Part shown: positions 46,433 through 55,346 of the stretch, in pieces
Layout of the letters: each line of letters opens with the position of its first letter
Numbering within the stretch: the first letter of the stretch is position 1
DNA from: Algihabitans albus
GTDB lineage: Bacteria; Pseudomonadota; Alphaproteobacteria; Kiloniellales; DSM-21159
Assembly: GCF_003572205.1 (NCBI RefSeq)
Contig: NZ_QXNY01000002.1
Span: 620,001-684,000, forward strand
Length of the DNA stretch: 64,000 nt
Direction of reading: 5' to 3'
Translations under genes and position numbers: made by a program
Notes under the pieces: model-generated
The model's database searches: none
Told to the model about the DNA's origin: nothing
Seen by the model: only the letters and a program-made list of their open reading frames with translations

Positions 46433-47269
46433 ATGAACCGAAAGCTTCTGACACTTGCGATCTGCGGAGCGCTCATGGTCTCGCCGGCGCTCGCCGGCGA
46501 GACCCTGGACCGCATCAAGGCGAGCGGCAAGATGACGGTCGCCACCGAAGCCGCATTCAAACCCTTCGAGTATGTCGAAGACGGCGAGATCGTCGGGTTC
46601 GGCTCCGACCTTCTCGCGGAATTCGCGCAGGATCTCGGGGTCGAAGTCGAGCAGCTCGATCTGCCCTTCCAGGGAATTCTGGCCGGATTGGCCGCCGGCC
46701 AGTACGACCTGGTCGCGACGTCCGTAGCACCGAACCCGGAACGCGCGAAGAGCTACGCCTTCTCGCGGCCCTTCGCGACCATCGAGAACGCGGTCGTGAC
46801 CCTGGCCGACGATCAGAGAGTCGAGGAGCTGGCCGATCTGGAAGGCTTGCTGGTCGGCTCTCAGCTCGGCAGTTCGACCGAAGCCGTCGCGCGCGACATG
46901 GACGAACGGCTGAAGGCGGAGGGCGGCAGCGGGTTCGAAGACCTACGTCTCTACCAGACCTTTCCCGACACGGCCTTCGCTCTGCGGTCCGGCCAGATCG
47001 ACGCCATCGTGATCGGCACGACCACGGCGGGGGAATTCATGAATGCCTCGCCGGACACCTTCCGCGTTGCCATGAGCTACGGCGATCCGGTCTATTTGAC
47101 CTGGGTGGTCCGTCCGGAAGACACTGGACTGCTCGCCGCGCTCGACCAGACCATCACCCGCTTGGTGGAGAGCGGACAGCTCCATGAGATGCAGAAGAAA
47201 TGGGTCGGCGTCACCTCGGAGAGCCCCGAGACCGGCTATCTGCCCGAAGGCGCGATCCAGCTGCAGTAG
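46433..47269 (+). CDS. Amino-acid-type ABC substrate-binding protein
   Basis: 278 residues with a signal peptide (MNRKLLTLAICGALMVSPAL, cleavage near ALAGE). The mature protein has the SBP family 3 pattern (KMTVATEAAFKPFEYVEDGE, then GFGSDLLAEFAQDLGV). It binds an amino acid or a similar zwitterion in the periplasm. First gene of the operon with two permeases and an M20 hydrolase. Confidence 0.93.
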   Translation: MNRKLLTLAICGALMVSPALAGETLDRIKASGKMTVATEAAFKPFEYVEDGEIVGFGSDLLAEFAQDLGVEVEQLDLPFQGILAGLAAGQYDLVATSVAPNPERAKSYAFSRPFATIENAVVTLADDQRVEELADLEGLLVGSQLGSSTEAVARDMDERLKAEGGSGFEDLRLYQTFPDTAFALRSGQIDAIVIGTTTAGEFMNASPDTFRVAMSYGDPVYLTWVVRPEDTGLLAALDQTITRLVESGQLHEMQKKWVGVTSESPETGYLPEGAIQLQ

Positions 47270-47290
47270 GCAGCCAACCTCGCGACGTCG

Positions 47291-47959
47291 ATGAACGCGG
47301 CCGTGGAGATCGTCGAGACCGTCCCGCTTTTGCTGGACGGTCTCGTCATCACGATGGCCATCTGCGCCCTGGCCACGCTTTTCGCCGTCATCGTCTCCGT
47401 CTTGGTTCTCATGGCTCGCCGGTCGGGTCTCCGTTGGCTGTCCTGGACCGCAATCGGCTACGTCTCCTTCATGCGGGGCTTGCCGATCGTCATCCTCATC
47501 TTCCTACTGTATTTCGGACTTCCCGCGCTCCTAGGCCTTGGGCGGATCTCCGCCTTCTGGATCGGCGTGCTCGCGCTCGGCATGAACGGCGCCGCTTTTC
47601 TCTCGGAAGTGCTGCGCGGCGCGATCGCACGCCTGCCGTCCGGTCAAACGGAAGCGGCCTGGGCGCTCGGCCTCGGCCGGGTCAAGACCTGGCGCCTCGT
47701 TCTGGTCCCGCAGCTTCTGCCAATCGCGCTGCCGGCCCTGGCCGGCGAGGTAGGCTTCCTGATCAAGGCGTCGCCCGTCCTGTCTCTCATCACCGTGGTC
47801 GACCTGACGCGGCGCTCGCAGCAGGTCACGATGCAGACCTTCGACCCGCTGATACCCCTGCTTGCGGCCGCCCTGCTCTACTTCCTCCTGATCGGATCGA
47901 TCTCCCTCTTCGCGCGGTGGCTCGAACAGCGCCTGGCGAAGCTGATCGCCGGCCGATGA
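47291..47959 (+). CDS. Polar amino-acid ABC transporter permease (first)
   Basis: 222 residues and about five membrane helices. The family loop facing the ATPase is AWALGLGRVKTWRLVLVPQLLPIALP, read in two parts, and FMRGLPIVILIFLLYFGLP is the conserved front region. The stop overlaps the start of the second permease (47956-47959), so the two are coupled. Confidence 0.92.
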   Translation: MNAAVEIVETVPLLLDGLVITMAICALATLFAVIVSVLVLMARRSGLRWLSWTAIGYVSFMRGLPIVILIFLLYFGLPALLGLGRISAFWIGVLALGMNGAAFLSEVLRGAIARLPSGQTEAAWALGLGRVKTWRLVLVPQLLPIALPALAGEVGFLIKASPVLSLITVVDLTRRSQQVTMQTFDPLIPLLAAALLYFLLIGSISLFARWLEQRLAKLIAGR

Positions 47960-48636
47960 TCGAACTGATAACCGACTATGGCGACGAGATACTGGCCGGC
48001 CTGCTCGGCACGCTGCTGATCGTCGGTCTCGGCTTCCTGCTCGGAACCCTTGGCGGCGCTCTTCTGGTGGTACCGCTGGTCGCGAAGTCCCAGCTCCTGC
48101 GGTGGCCGGCGCGCTGCTATGTCGAATTGATCCGCAACACGCCGTTTCTGATTCAGGCCATGCTGCTTTTCGCCCTGTTCGGCGTGCTGCGGCTGCGCCT
48201 GGACCCCATGGCAGTCGGGACGCTATCGGTGGCGATCTACACCGCCGCCTACATGGCCGAGATTTTGCGCGGCGCGCTGCATTCCGTGCCGTCGGGTCAG
48301 AGCGACGCGGCCCGCGCCCTGGGGCTGCGGCCGGTCCTGCAGTTTCGGCTTGTCATCCTGCCCCAGCTCCTGCCCTTCGCCTTGCCGGCGGGCGTCAACC
48401 TTCTGGCCACGGTCGCGAAGGAGTCGGCCTTCCTCTCGGCCGTTTCGGTCGCGGAACTGACCTTTGCCGGCCAGGTCGTTATTGCCCAGACCTTCCGCGT
48501 GTTCGAGATCTGGGCGATCGTCGGCACGCTCTATCTTCTGCTGGTCCTCTCCGTCCTGGCCGCCGCCCGACAATTGGAGCGACGGATGCGCTGGACGGGA
48601 AGCGGAGAAAAGATGCATGACCGGACCCTTGCATGA
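47956..48636 (+). CDS. Polar amino-acid ABC transporter permease (second)
   Basis: 226 residues, HisM/GlnP type. The N-terminal region ELIRNTPFLIQAMLLFALFG is conserved and the ATPase-contact loop ARALGLRPVLQFRLVILPQL is intact. No ATP-binding gene follows, although the EAA-type loops are preserved in both permeases, so an ATPase encoded elsewhere must energise the importer. Confidence 0.92.
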   Translation: MIELITDYGDEILAGLLGTLLIVGLGFLLGTLGGALLVVPLVAKSQLLRWPARCYVELIRNTPFLIQAMLLFALFGVLRLRLDPMAVGTLSVAIYTAAYMAEILRGALHSVPSGQSDAARALGLRPVLQFRLVILPQLLPFALPAGVNLLATVAKESAFLSAVSVAELTFAGQVVIAQTFRVFEIWAIVGTLYLLLVLSVLAAARQLERRMRWTGSGEKMHDRTLA

Positions 48637-48650
48637 AGAAGGAAAGATCC

Positions 48651-49856
48651 ATGACGACAATTCGCATCGATTCCGAGCGCCTGCTCGCCGACCTCGATAA
48701 ACTACGGACCTTCGGACGCTGCGGAACCGGCGTGGTACGACCCGCCTACTCCGAGGCGGAACTGGACGCGCGGCGCTGGCTGGCCGAGCGTATCGCCGAA
48801 GCGGGGCTCGAGGTCGCCGTCGATCCGGTCGGCAATCTCTTCGGTCTGCCGCCGGGCGACGACGCCTGCATCCTGATCGGTTCGCATTCCGACAGCCAAC
48901 CGGAGGGCGGCTGGCTCGACGGCGCCTACGGCGTGATCGCGGGTTTGGAGGTGGCGCGGGCCAGCCTGGAAGCCGATGGACCGCGAATCGCCGTCGTCTC
49001 CTTTCAGGACGAGGAAGGACGCTTCACGACCCTAACCGGAAGCAGCGTCTGGGCCGGGCAGCTGACACTGGCGCAAGCCCAGCGCCTGACCGACGACGAA
49101 GGCATCAGCCTGGCCGAGGCCTGCCGTCAGCCTGAGGGACTACCCGCCCCGGCGGATGTGGCGCCGGAACGCTTTCGCTCCTTCCTGGAGATTCACATCG
49201 AGCAGGGACCGGTCCTGGATACCGCCGGCGAGCGGATCGGCGTGGTCGAGAACATCGTCGGCATCCGCAGCGAACGCCTGCGCTTCACCGGCCAGCAGAA
49301 CCACGCCGGGACCACGCCGATGCACCTGCGCCGCGATCCGGTCCAGGGTCTCGTGCGCTACGTGAACGACCTCAACGCGCGCTTTGCCGAAATCGTGACG
49401 CCGGCCACCGTCTGGACCGTCGGTCACGTCGCGGTGCATCCGAACGCGCCCTCCATCGTCCCAGGACAGGTGGATTGCACCGTGCAGTGGCGGGACGCAG
49501 ATACCACGCGGCTGGACCGCATGACGGAGATCGTACGCGAAACCGCGTCGGAGATCGCCTCGTCCATCGGGCTGGAACTGGAGCGCTCGGGCTACGCCAC
49601 CATCGCACCGACCCACTGCGACCCGGCCCTGGTCGAAACGTTGGCGGAGGCCGCCGAGGCGGTGGCCCCCGGCGCCTGGCGCCGCATGCCTTCGGGCGCG
49701 CTGCACGACGCCGCGAATGCCTCCTACCGGATGCCCATGGCCATGCTCTTCGTACCCTCCAAGCGCGGCATCAGCCATAGTTTCGAGGAAGACACCGAGC
49801 GCGCCGACTTGGTGCTGGGCGTGGAGGTCTTGGCCAAGGCGGCGGCAAGCTTGTGA
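48651..49856 (+). CDS. M20-family carbamoylase / allantoate amidohydrolase-type enzyme
   Basis: 401 residues. A dinuclear metal peptidase fold: LIGSHSDSQPEGGWLDGAYG and SFQDEEGRFTTLTGSS hold metal ligands, then HIEQGPVLD and GQQNHAGTTPMHLRRDP. Family members hydrolyse N-carbamoyl amino acids, allantoate or ureidoglycolate-like compounds. AAGGAAAG precedes the ATG at 48651. It follows the permease gene by 14 bases, so the imported compound is probably its substrate or a precursor. Confidence 0.9.
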   Translation: MTTIRIDSERLLADLDKLRTFGRCGTGVVRPAYSEAELDARRWLAERIAEAGLEVAVDPVGNLFGLPPGDDACILIGSHSDSQPEGGWLDGAYGVIAGLEVARASLEADGPRIAVVSFQDEEGRFTTLTGSSVWAGQLTLAQAQRLTDDEGISLAEACRQPEGLPAPADVAPERFRSFLEIHIEQGPVLDTAGERIGVVENIVGIRSERLRFTGQQNHAGTTPMHLRRDPVQGLVRYVNDLNARFAEIVTPATVWTVGHVAVHPNAPSIVPGQVDCTVQWRDADTTRLDRMTEIVRETASEIASSIGLELERSGYATIAPTHCDPALVETLAEAAEAVAPGAWRRMPSGALHDAANASYRMPMAMLFVPSKRGISHSFEEDTERADLVLGVEVLAKAAASL

Positions 49857-49878
49857 AAACGAGAGATGGAGCGGGAAC

Positions 49879-50349
49879 TTGCTAGAGCTCCGCGAAATGA
49901 CGCCATCCGATCTCGAGGCGGTTTTCGAGGTCAGGCTTGCGACGAGGGAAAATCGGGTCACCTTGCAGGAACTCGCGGAGGACTACGGCATTACGCTTGA
50001 GGGCCTGGCGGAAGGCATGCGCTCCCACGTGCGCGGCTGGCTGGCGCAAGACGGTCCGAGAGTGGCCGGCTTCTCGATGGGAGACGCCTCGAACGGCGAG
50101 GTGCAGGTTGTCGCGATCCATCCCGACTACGAAGGCCGGGGCCTCGGCAGGACGCTGCTGGCAAGAGTCACGGACTGGCTGTTCTCGGAAGGGCATGCGG
50201 AGGTCTGGCTGTTCGCCAATCGGGATCCGACACTGCGCGCCTCCGGCTTCTATCGCAAGCTCGGCTGGCAACCCACGGGGACCGTGAAGGGGGACGAAGA
50301 GATTCTTCGGCTGATCCCATCCTTCAGATCAGAAAGCGATCCCACCTAG
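49879..50349 (+). CDS. GNAT-family acetyltransferase
   Basis: 156 residues from a TTG at 49879, chosen because GGAG lies seven bases upstream; an ATG at 49897 lacks a good site. The acetyl-CoA loop is VVAIHPDYEGRGLGRTLLAR. The acceptor is unknown. It lies 22 bases after the M20 gene, so it may share that operon. Its TAG stop shares the CTAG at 50346-50349 with the stop of the convergent cytochrome gene. Confidence 0.86.
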   Translation: MLELREMTPSDLEAVFEVRLATRENRVTLQELAEDYGITLEGLAEGMRSHVRGWLAQDGPRVAGFSMGDASNGEVQVVAIHPDYEGRGLGRTLLARVTDWLFSEGHAEVWLFANRDPTLRASGFYRKLGWQPTGTVKGDEEILRLIPSFRSESDPT

Positions 50350-50696
50350 TCGGGCAGAGTGACGCTGAACTCGATGCTGGAGTACCAAGCGGCCAGGTCG
50401 GCAATGTCGTCATCGCTGAGTGACTGCGCGATCACCGCCATGATCTCGCTTCTGCGCTCTCCGGAGCGGAAGGCTCGAAGCTGAGCAATGAGATAGAGCT
50501 CGCTCTCGCCGGCGATGTGCGGAGCATTCGGCAGACGGGCCACGCCATCGATCCCGTGACAGGTCCGGCAGGTGGCGGCCTTCTCGCGCCCGGCGCCGGC
50601 ATCGCCGGCCAGGCCCGGCGTGGCCGCAAGGCCGGCGGCCATCAGACACAAGGCGAAGCCGAGAAGTCGAGAGACATAAGAAAACGGGACAGGCAT
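50346..50696 (-). CDS. Small periplasmic cytochrome c
   Basis: 116 residues. The signal peptide includes LLGFALCLMAAGLAATPGLAG. One heme site CRTCHG follows at about 43-48, and a Met ligand is probably in the C-terminal half (RSEIMAVIAQSLSDDDIADL). Class I cytochrome of the type that accepts electrons from flavin or PQQ dehydrogenases. The start may also be at 50714. Last gene of the minus-strand dehydrogenase set. Confidence 0.87.
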   Translation of the reverse strand: MPVPFSYVSRLLGFALCLMAAGLAATPGLAGDAGAGREKAATCRTCHGIDGVARLPNAPHIAGESELYLIAQLRAFRSGERRSEIMAVIAQSLSDDDIADLAAWYSSIEFSVTLPD

Positions 50697-50788
50697 CGGG
50701 TCATCTTCATCCAAGACAGAGCATGAACGAAAACCCCGGCGCAGTTGGCGCCTGCGCCGGGATACGAAGTGAAACGCCGAAGCGAGCG

Positions 50789-52039
50789 CTACCGCTCGTA
50801 GGAGATGCGGTAGATGGCGCCGACGAGATCGTCGGAGACGAGGATCGAACCGTCCTGCAGCTGGGCGACGTCGACCGGGCGGCCGAGATACTCTCCCGTC
50901 TCCTCGTCGAGCCAGCCATCGGCGAAGACCTTGGTTTCGCCAACGGTCCCGTCGTCATTCACGGAGGTGAACATCACCCGCGCGCCGATCGGCTCGGTCC
51001 GGTTCCATGAGCCGTGCTGCGCCACGAAGACGCCTCCGCGGTACATCTGAGGAAATTGCCGGCCGGTATAGAAGGTCATACCGAGGTCGGCGGCATGAGC
51101 ATCCATTTCAACGACCGGAAAGACCAGATCCGCTGGCGGCTCGCTGCCCTTGTACTCGTTTGTGCGGGTACTGCCGCCGCCGTACCAGGGGAAGCCGAAG
51201 TGCTGTCCCATCTCGGTCTGACGGTTCAACTCTCCCGGCGGAATCAGGTCGCCCATGCCGTCGACCTGGTTGTCGGTGAACCAGAGCTCTCCGTTGGCGG
51301 GATTGAAGTCCATACCGACGGAATTCCGCACGCCGTAGCTGAAGACCTCTCGGTTGGTGCCGTCGCGGTCCATACGGATGATCCCGCCGATGCCGGTTCG
51401 GTCGTAGAGATCCATCTTCTCCGCCGGCGAGACGTTGAAGGGCTGGCCCAGCGAGATGTAAAGCTTGTCGTCCGGGCCGATGCGGCAGACCCGCGCGGTG
51501 TGATTGAAGCTCTCTTCCTCAACCGGAATCAATTCGCCTTGCGGCACGATCGGCACCGCGACCACGTCTGGGCTCTCGTAGAAGAACTCGGCGGCCGGAT
51601 ACATCAGAACGCGGTTCTGTTCGGCGATGAAGAGGAAGCCATCCCGCGAAAAACAGGGTCCGTTGGGAATCATCAGGTCCAAGGAAGGCGCGAAGCGCTT
51701 CACCTCGTCGGCGACCCGGTCCTTGTTGCGGTCGGTCACGGCCCAGACGTCCGTCTTGCGCGTGCCGACGAAAGTGACCACGCCCTGCGGGCCGACGGCG
51801 ATGTGGCGTGCGTCGGGAACGACGGCATAGAGATCGATCTTGAAGCCCGAGGGAAGATTGATCCGCTCGAGGATCCGGCGGATCGCTTCAGCGTTCTGCC
51901 CGCCTTGCTCGACCACTTCGAACTCGGTCACACCGGTCGTTCTGAACTGCCCCAGTCTTTCCAGATTAGATTGCGCCGAGGCCGGTGCGGTCGCGACAAA
52001 TGCCAGGGTCACTATACTGCATAGAAGCAAACGTTTCAT
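50789..52039 (-). CDS. Glucose/sorbosone dehydrogenase-family protein (PQQ type)
   Basis: 416 residues with a signal peptide (MKRLLLCSIVTLAFVATAPA, cleavage near ASAQS). A six-bladed propeller of the GSDH/L-sorbosone dehydrogenase family: GFKIDLYAVVPDARHIAVGP, SFNHTARVCRIGPDDKLYIS, and VFVAQHGSWNRTEPIGARV. Family members bind PQQ and oxidise sugars or aldehydes in the periplasm; binding of PQQ here is an inference supported by the nearby pqq operon. It lies 92 bases before the cytochrome gene. Confidence 0.88.
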   Translation of the reverse strand: MKRLLLCSIVTLAFVATAPASAQSNLERLGQFRTTGVTEFEVVEQGGQNAEAIRRILERINLPSGFKIDLYAVVPDARHIAVGPQGVVTFVGTRKTDVWAVTDRNKDRVADEVKRFAPSLDLMIPNGPCFSRDGFLFIAEQNRVLMYPAAEFFYESPDVVAVPIVPQGELIPVEEESFNHTARVCRIGPDDKLYISLGQPFNVSPAEKMDLYDRTGIGGIIRMDRDGTNREVFSYGVRNSVGMDFNPANGELWFTDNQVDGMGDLIPPGELNRQTEMGQHFGFPWYGGGSTRTNEYKGSEPPADLVFPVVEMDAHAADLGMTFYTGRQFPQMYRGGVFVAQHGSWNRTEPIGARVMFTSVNDDGTVGETKVFADGWLDEETGEYLGRPVDVAQLQDGSILVSDDLVGAIYRISYER

Positions 52040-52181
52040 TTATGATCCTCCCTTTAGATCCGGAATTTTTCTTTTCGGTTTCTTATATCAATCGATCCTA
52101 GCGAGCAGAGCTTTCCCGGACAACGGGAAATAGCCGAAGCTCTCTTCTGACGGTCCCGCAGCGCCGCAGACCCTCACCGGA

Positions 52182-52209
52182 AAAAGGGCCTCCGGAGGGA
52201 GGCCCTTTT
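52182..52209 (-). terminator. Strong intrinsic terminator after the GMC gene
   Basis: Perfect 12-bp stem AAAAGGGCCTCC / GGAGGCCCTTTT with a four-base loop. It is symmetric, so it can act on both strands. It ends the GMC transcript and separates it from the sorbosone-dehydrogenase-like gene. Confidence 0.85.
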
Positions 52210-52233
52210 CGATAGGACGCCGGAGACCGTGGA

Positions 52234-53805
52234 TCACAGTTCGCCTCTTTGCATCCGCCCAGCGATGTGGTCGGCCTGACGCAAGGCCAACGCCACAATG
52301 GTCAAGGTCGGGTTCTCGGCCCCACCGGTGGTGAACTGACTGCCGTCCGACACGAAGAGATTCGCGACGTCGTGGGTCTGTCCCCATTTGTCGACCACGC
52401 CGTCCCGCGGCCGCTCGCTCATGCGATTGGTTCCGAGATTGTGGGTGGAGGGATAGGGGGGTGTCGGGAAGGTTCGAACCGCCCCCACGGCCTCGTAGAC
52501 CGCGCTGCCCTGCCGGTAGGCATGATCGCGCATCGCCAGGTCGTTCGGATGATCGTCGAAGTGGACGTTCGGCACCGGCAGCCCGTAGGTATCCGTCTCC
52601 GTCGGATGAAGGGTGACGGCGTTGCTCTCCTGCGGCATGTCCTCGCCAACCAGCCACATGCCCGCCATGCGGTCGTAGCCATCCAACGCCGATGTAAAGC
52701 TCCGGCCCCAGGCCCCCGGATCCAGGAAAGCCGCCATGAAGGGCAGACCCAGCGACAGAGTCTCCATCTCGTAACCACCGGCGAAACCGCGCGAAGGATC
52801 GTGACCGGACTCGTCCTGGATGATCCCGGCCATGGTCGTGCCGCGATACATGTTCACCGGCCGGTCGAAGACCGCGTAGACGCTGCCGGTCATATGCCGC
52901 ATGTAGTTCTTGCCGACCTGTCCGGAGGAGTTCGCGAGGCCGTCAGGGAAAAGGGACGAGGCAGAGTTGAGCAACAGCCGCGGAGACTCGATGGAGTTCC
53001 CCGCGATACAGACGGCCCGCGCCTCTTGGAGATGCCGGTTGCCCTCCGCATCGGCGTAGACGACGCCGGTCGCCTTCCCCTGCGCGTCGTGCTCGATGCG
53101 CAGGACCTGTGCCCCGGCCCGGACCTCCAGCTTGCCGGTGGCCTCACCCTTCGGGATCTCCGCGTAAAGCGTCGACCACTTGGCGCCCGACTTGCAGCCC
53201 TGGAAGCAAAAGCCGATCTGCTGGCAGGCGGCACGGTCGTGGCGCGGCTGCGAATTGATCGCCATCCGGCCGGTACTGCACTGTTTGTACCCGAGCTTGT
53301 CCGCGCCGGCTTTCATGACCTTGAAGTTGTTGTTGCCGGGCAATCCCGGAATGTCGTGGGTCCGGGTCACGCCCATGCGGTCTTCGGCCCTGTCGTAGTA
53401 GGGTTCCAGATCCGCCAAGGTGATCGGCCAGTCGAGCAGATTGGCGCCGGGGATTTCGCCGTAGACGCTGCGATCCTTGAACTCGTGCTCCTGCAGACGC
53501 AGCGAGGCGCCCGCCCAGTGGACCGTCGAACCGCCGACCGCCTTGACGATCCAGGCCGGAAGATTCGGGAAGTCGCGCGCGACCCGCCAGTTGCCCGATG
53601 TCGTGCGCATGTCGAGCCAGGAGACTTGGCCGAACATACCCCATTCGTCGTTCGAGAAATCCTCGATCTCGTGCCGTCCGCCGGCCTCCAGCACGACGGT
53701 GTCGATCCCCTTCAAAGCCAGTTCCGTGGCGAGCGTTCCTCCGCCGGCTCCGGAGCCGACAACCACGACGACACCGTCGTCGTTCAAATCGTAAGGCGCA
53801 GACAT
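52234..53805 (-). CDS. GMC-family FAD oxidoreductase, catalytic subunit
   Basis: 523 residues. The FAD site is VVVVVGSGAGGGTLATELAL near the N-terminus. The C-terminal catalytic region includes YPSTHNLGTNRMSERPRDGV and FVSDGSQFTTGGAENPTLTI. It has no signal peptide of its own; large subunits of this type are exported together with a Tat-signal small subunit, and the preceding gene encodes just that. Oxidises a sugar, polyol or alcohol; substrate unknown. Confidence 0.92.
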   Translation of the reverse strand: MSAPYDLNDDGVVVVVGSGAGGGTLATELALKGIDTVVLEAGGRHEIEDFSNDEWGMFGQVSWLDMRTTSGNWRVARDFPNLPAWIVKAVGGSTVHWAGASLRLQEHEFKDRSVYGEIPGANLLDWPITLADLEPYYDRAEDRMGVTRTHDIPGLPGNNNFKVMKAGADKLGYKQCSTGRMAINSQPRHDRAACQQIGFCFQGCKSGAKWSTLYAEIPKGEATGKLEVRAGAQVLRIEHDAQGKATGVVYADAEGNRHLQEARAVCIAGNSIESPRLLLNSASSLFPDGLANSSGQVGKNYMRHMTGSVYAVFDRPVNMYRGTTMAGIIQDESGHDPSRGFAGGYEMETLSLGLPFMAAFLDPGAWGRSFTSALDGYDRMAGMWLVGEDMPQESNAVTLHPTETDTYGLPVPNVHFDDHPNDLAMRDHAYRQGSAVYEAVGAVRTFPTPPYPSTHNLGTNRMSERPRDGVVDKWGQTHDVANLFVSDGSQFTTGGAENPTLTIVALALRQADHIAGRMQRGEL

Positions 53806-53831
53806 CTGCCTTTCCTCCTGCAGCGCGAACG

Positions 53832-54380
53832 CTAGACCCAGTCGATGTCGTCGAAGCCGCGGTCGAGGTAGCCGCCCTGCTCGGCGGACGCGCCCTCGTA
53901 CCCGAACTTCGGCCAGACCTCGGAATTGTTGTAGAGCCCGACCACCAGCCCCGAACGGAGCGTCTGAAACAGTGGATCCTGTTCGATCCGCCGCAGGAGC
54001 GCGACGCGCTCGGCCTCCCAGCCGACCTCGGCGTAGCGGCGGCCGTGGCTGGCTTCGGCCAAGCCGTCAAGGTCGGCCACACCCTCTTCGATCATCGCCT
54101 TGACCGAAGACTCCTCACCAGCCTGATCGTCGTACCCCGAAACCGCGGCGGCGTAGTAGAGATCGGCCAGACGGTCGTGCGGATAGATATCGCGCGCCAT
54201 CTGGATCAGCGTTTGCATGGTCTCGGGCTTCAGATGGGTGACCGAGACGGCCCAGGCACCCGTCGGACTCGCGATCACGCCGGATGACACGGACAAGGCG
54301 ACCAGTCCAGCCGTCGCCGCACCGCCCGCGGTCAGAAACCCCCGCCGCGAGAACTGCGTTCGTCTATCGACCACGCGCAT
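53832..54380 (-). CDS. Tat-exported small subunit (gluconate 2-dehydrogenase subunit 3 type)
   Basis: 182 residues. The Tat signal is SRRGFLTAGGAATAGLVALS at residues 11-30. The rest resembles small subunits that pair with GMC flavoproteins (TLIQMARDIYPHDRLADLYY, then VGLYNNSEVWPKFGYEGAS). It would carry the GMC subunit across the membrane by hitchhiking. The gap to the GMC gene is 26 bases, so they are co-transcribed. Confidence 0.88.
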   Translation of the reverse strand: MRVVDRRTQFSRRGFLTAGGAATAGLVALSVSSGVIASPTGAWAVSVTHLKPETMQTLIQMARDIYPHDRLADLYYAAAVSGYDDQAGEESSVKAMIEEGVADLDGLAEASHGRRYAEVGWEAERVALLRRIEQDPLFQTLRSGLVVGLYNNSEVWPKFGYEGASAEQGGYLDRGFDDIDWV

Positions 54381-54458
54381 TCTAGGATCCTCCCATCCTG
54401 GAGACCTCGCTTGACCGCCGCTGTGTTGCGGACGAGATCTCGCATTTTTATTGGCCGT

Positions 54459-54854
54459 CTATTTATAGCGGCCGTGTTTTTGTAGAACTTCGATCTTGTA
54501 TCCATCCGGGTCTTGCAAGAAAAAGAACTTAGCCATCAAAGTTCCCTCCCGATGGAATTCCTTGATGTCGCCGGGCTCGAGGCCCAACGTCGCGATGCGG
54601 TCGTACTCGGCCTCCAGATCGTCCACCGCTACGGCCAGATGACCGTAGCCGTCGCCGTGGCTGTAGGGTTTGCTCTGAGCGTGATTGACGGTCAGCTCGA
54701 CCTCGAAATCAGCTTCCGGATTGCGCAGGTAGACCAGGGTGAAACTCTCGAACGGAAACCTGTCGGCGATCTCGAGGCCGAAAGCCTTGCCGTAGAAATT
54801 CACCGAGCGGTCTTCGTCGAGAACGCGGATCATGGTGTGAATGACTTTCGCCAC
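54459..54854 (-). CDS. Glyoxalase I-family protein (lactoylglutathione lyase-like)
   Basis: 131 residues of the VOC fold: IHTMIRVLDEDRSVNFYGKA, FTLVYLRNPEADFEVELTVN, GYGHLAVAVDDLEAEYDRI, DPDGYKIEVLQKHGRY. Metal ligands (His near the start, Glu at FEVELT, His in GYGHLAV, Glu in YKIEVL) are all present, so lactoylglutathione lyase activity is plausible. GTG start at 54854 with GGAGG upstream. It lies 78 bases before the Tat small-subunit gene on the same strand and may handle reactive aldehydes from the oxidation pathway. Confidence 0.9.
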   Translation of the reverse strand: MAKVIHTMIRVLDEDRSVNFYGKAFGLEIADRFPFESFTLVYLRNPEADFEVELTVNHAQSKPYSHGDGYGHLAVAVDDLEAEYDRIATLGLEPGDIKEFHREGTLMAKFFFLQDPDGYKIEVLQKHGRYK

Positions 54855-55022
54855 CTCAGTCCTCCCCAGCCGTCGATGCAGCCTTGCGACCAGCCGGTTT
54901 CCCTTGTTGTCGGACTGCACGAGGGGTCGCCCCAAACGCAAAATCGATCATCGCAAGCCTAGGCGAAGGACCGGGCAGTCGGGTGGTAACGGCTTACCAC
55001 AGGGCAAATCCCCAGAAGGCCG

Positions 55023-55346
55023 CTACTCGGCAGCCGAGAGCGCGGCCAAGCCACTGGGGACGGCGAAGCGCAGCCCCGCGTCAGCCCCTGTCCGATCGAG
55101 GTAGATCAGGCAGCAGCACCGCAGCATCGAGGTAAAGTTGCGCGCCTCGCCATGGGTTTCGATCACCTCGTCATGCAGCACGCTGATGAACTTCGCGAGG
55201 CTCACGCCTTCACTCGCCGCGATCTCCTCGAGAATCCGCCAAAAGACCTGCTCGAGTTGAATGCTCGTGCAGTAGCCGCCAAGGCGGACGGACCGGCGTT
55301 CGGGTGCGTAGTTTGACTGGGGCTGTCCGGCAAAGATCCGGCACAT
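55023..55346 (-). CDS. Ribbon-helix-helix domain protein
   Basis: 107 residues. MCRIFAGQPQSNYAPERRSV at the start, then a ribbon-helix-helix pattern (LGGYCTSIQLEQVFWRILEE, with FISVLHDEVIETHGEARNFT after it) and a CCC motif in LRCCCLIYL. This matches a family of RHH-type proteins common in alphaproteobacteria. DNA binding or protein interaction is possible; no target is known. GGAGGAG precedes the ATG. Confidence 0.82.
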   Translation of the reverse strand: MCRIFAGQPQSNYAPERRSVRLGGYCTSIQLEQVFWRILEEIAASEGVSLAKFISVLHDEVIETHGEARNFTSMLRCCCLIYLDRTGADAGLRFAVPSGLAALSAAE

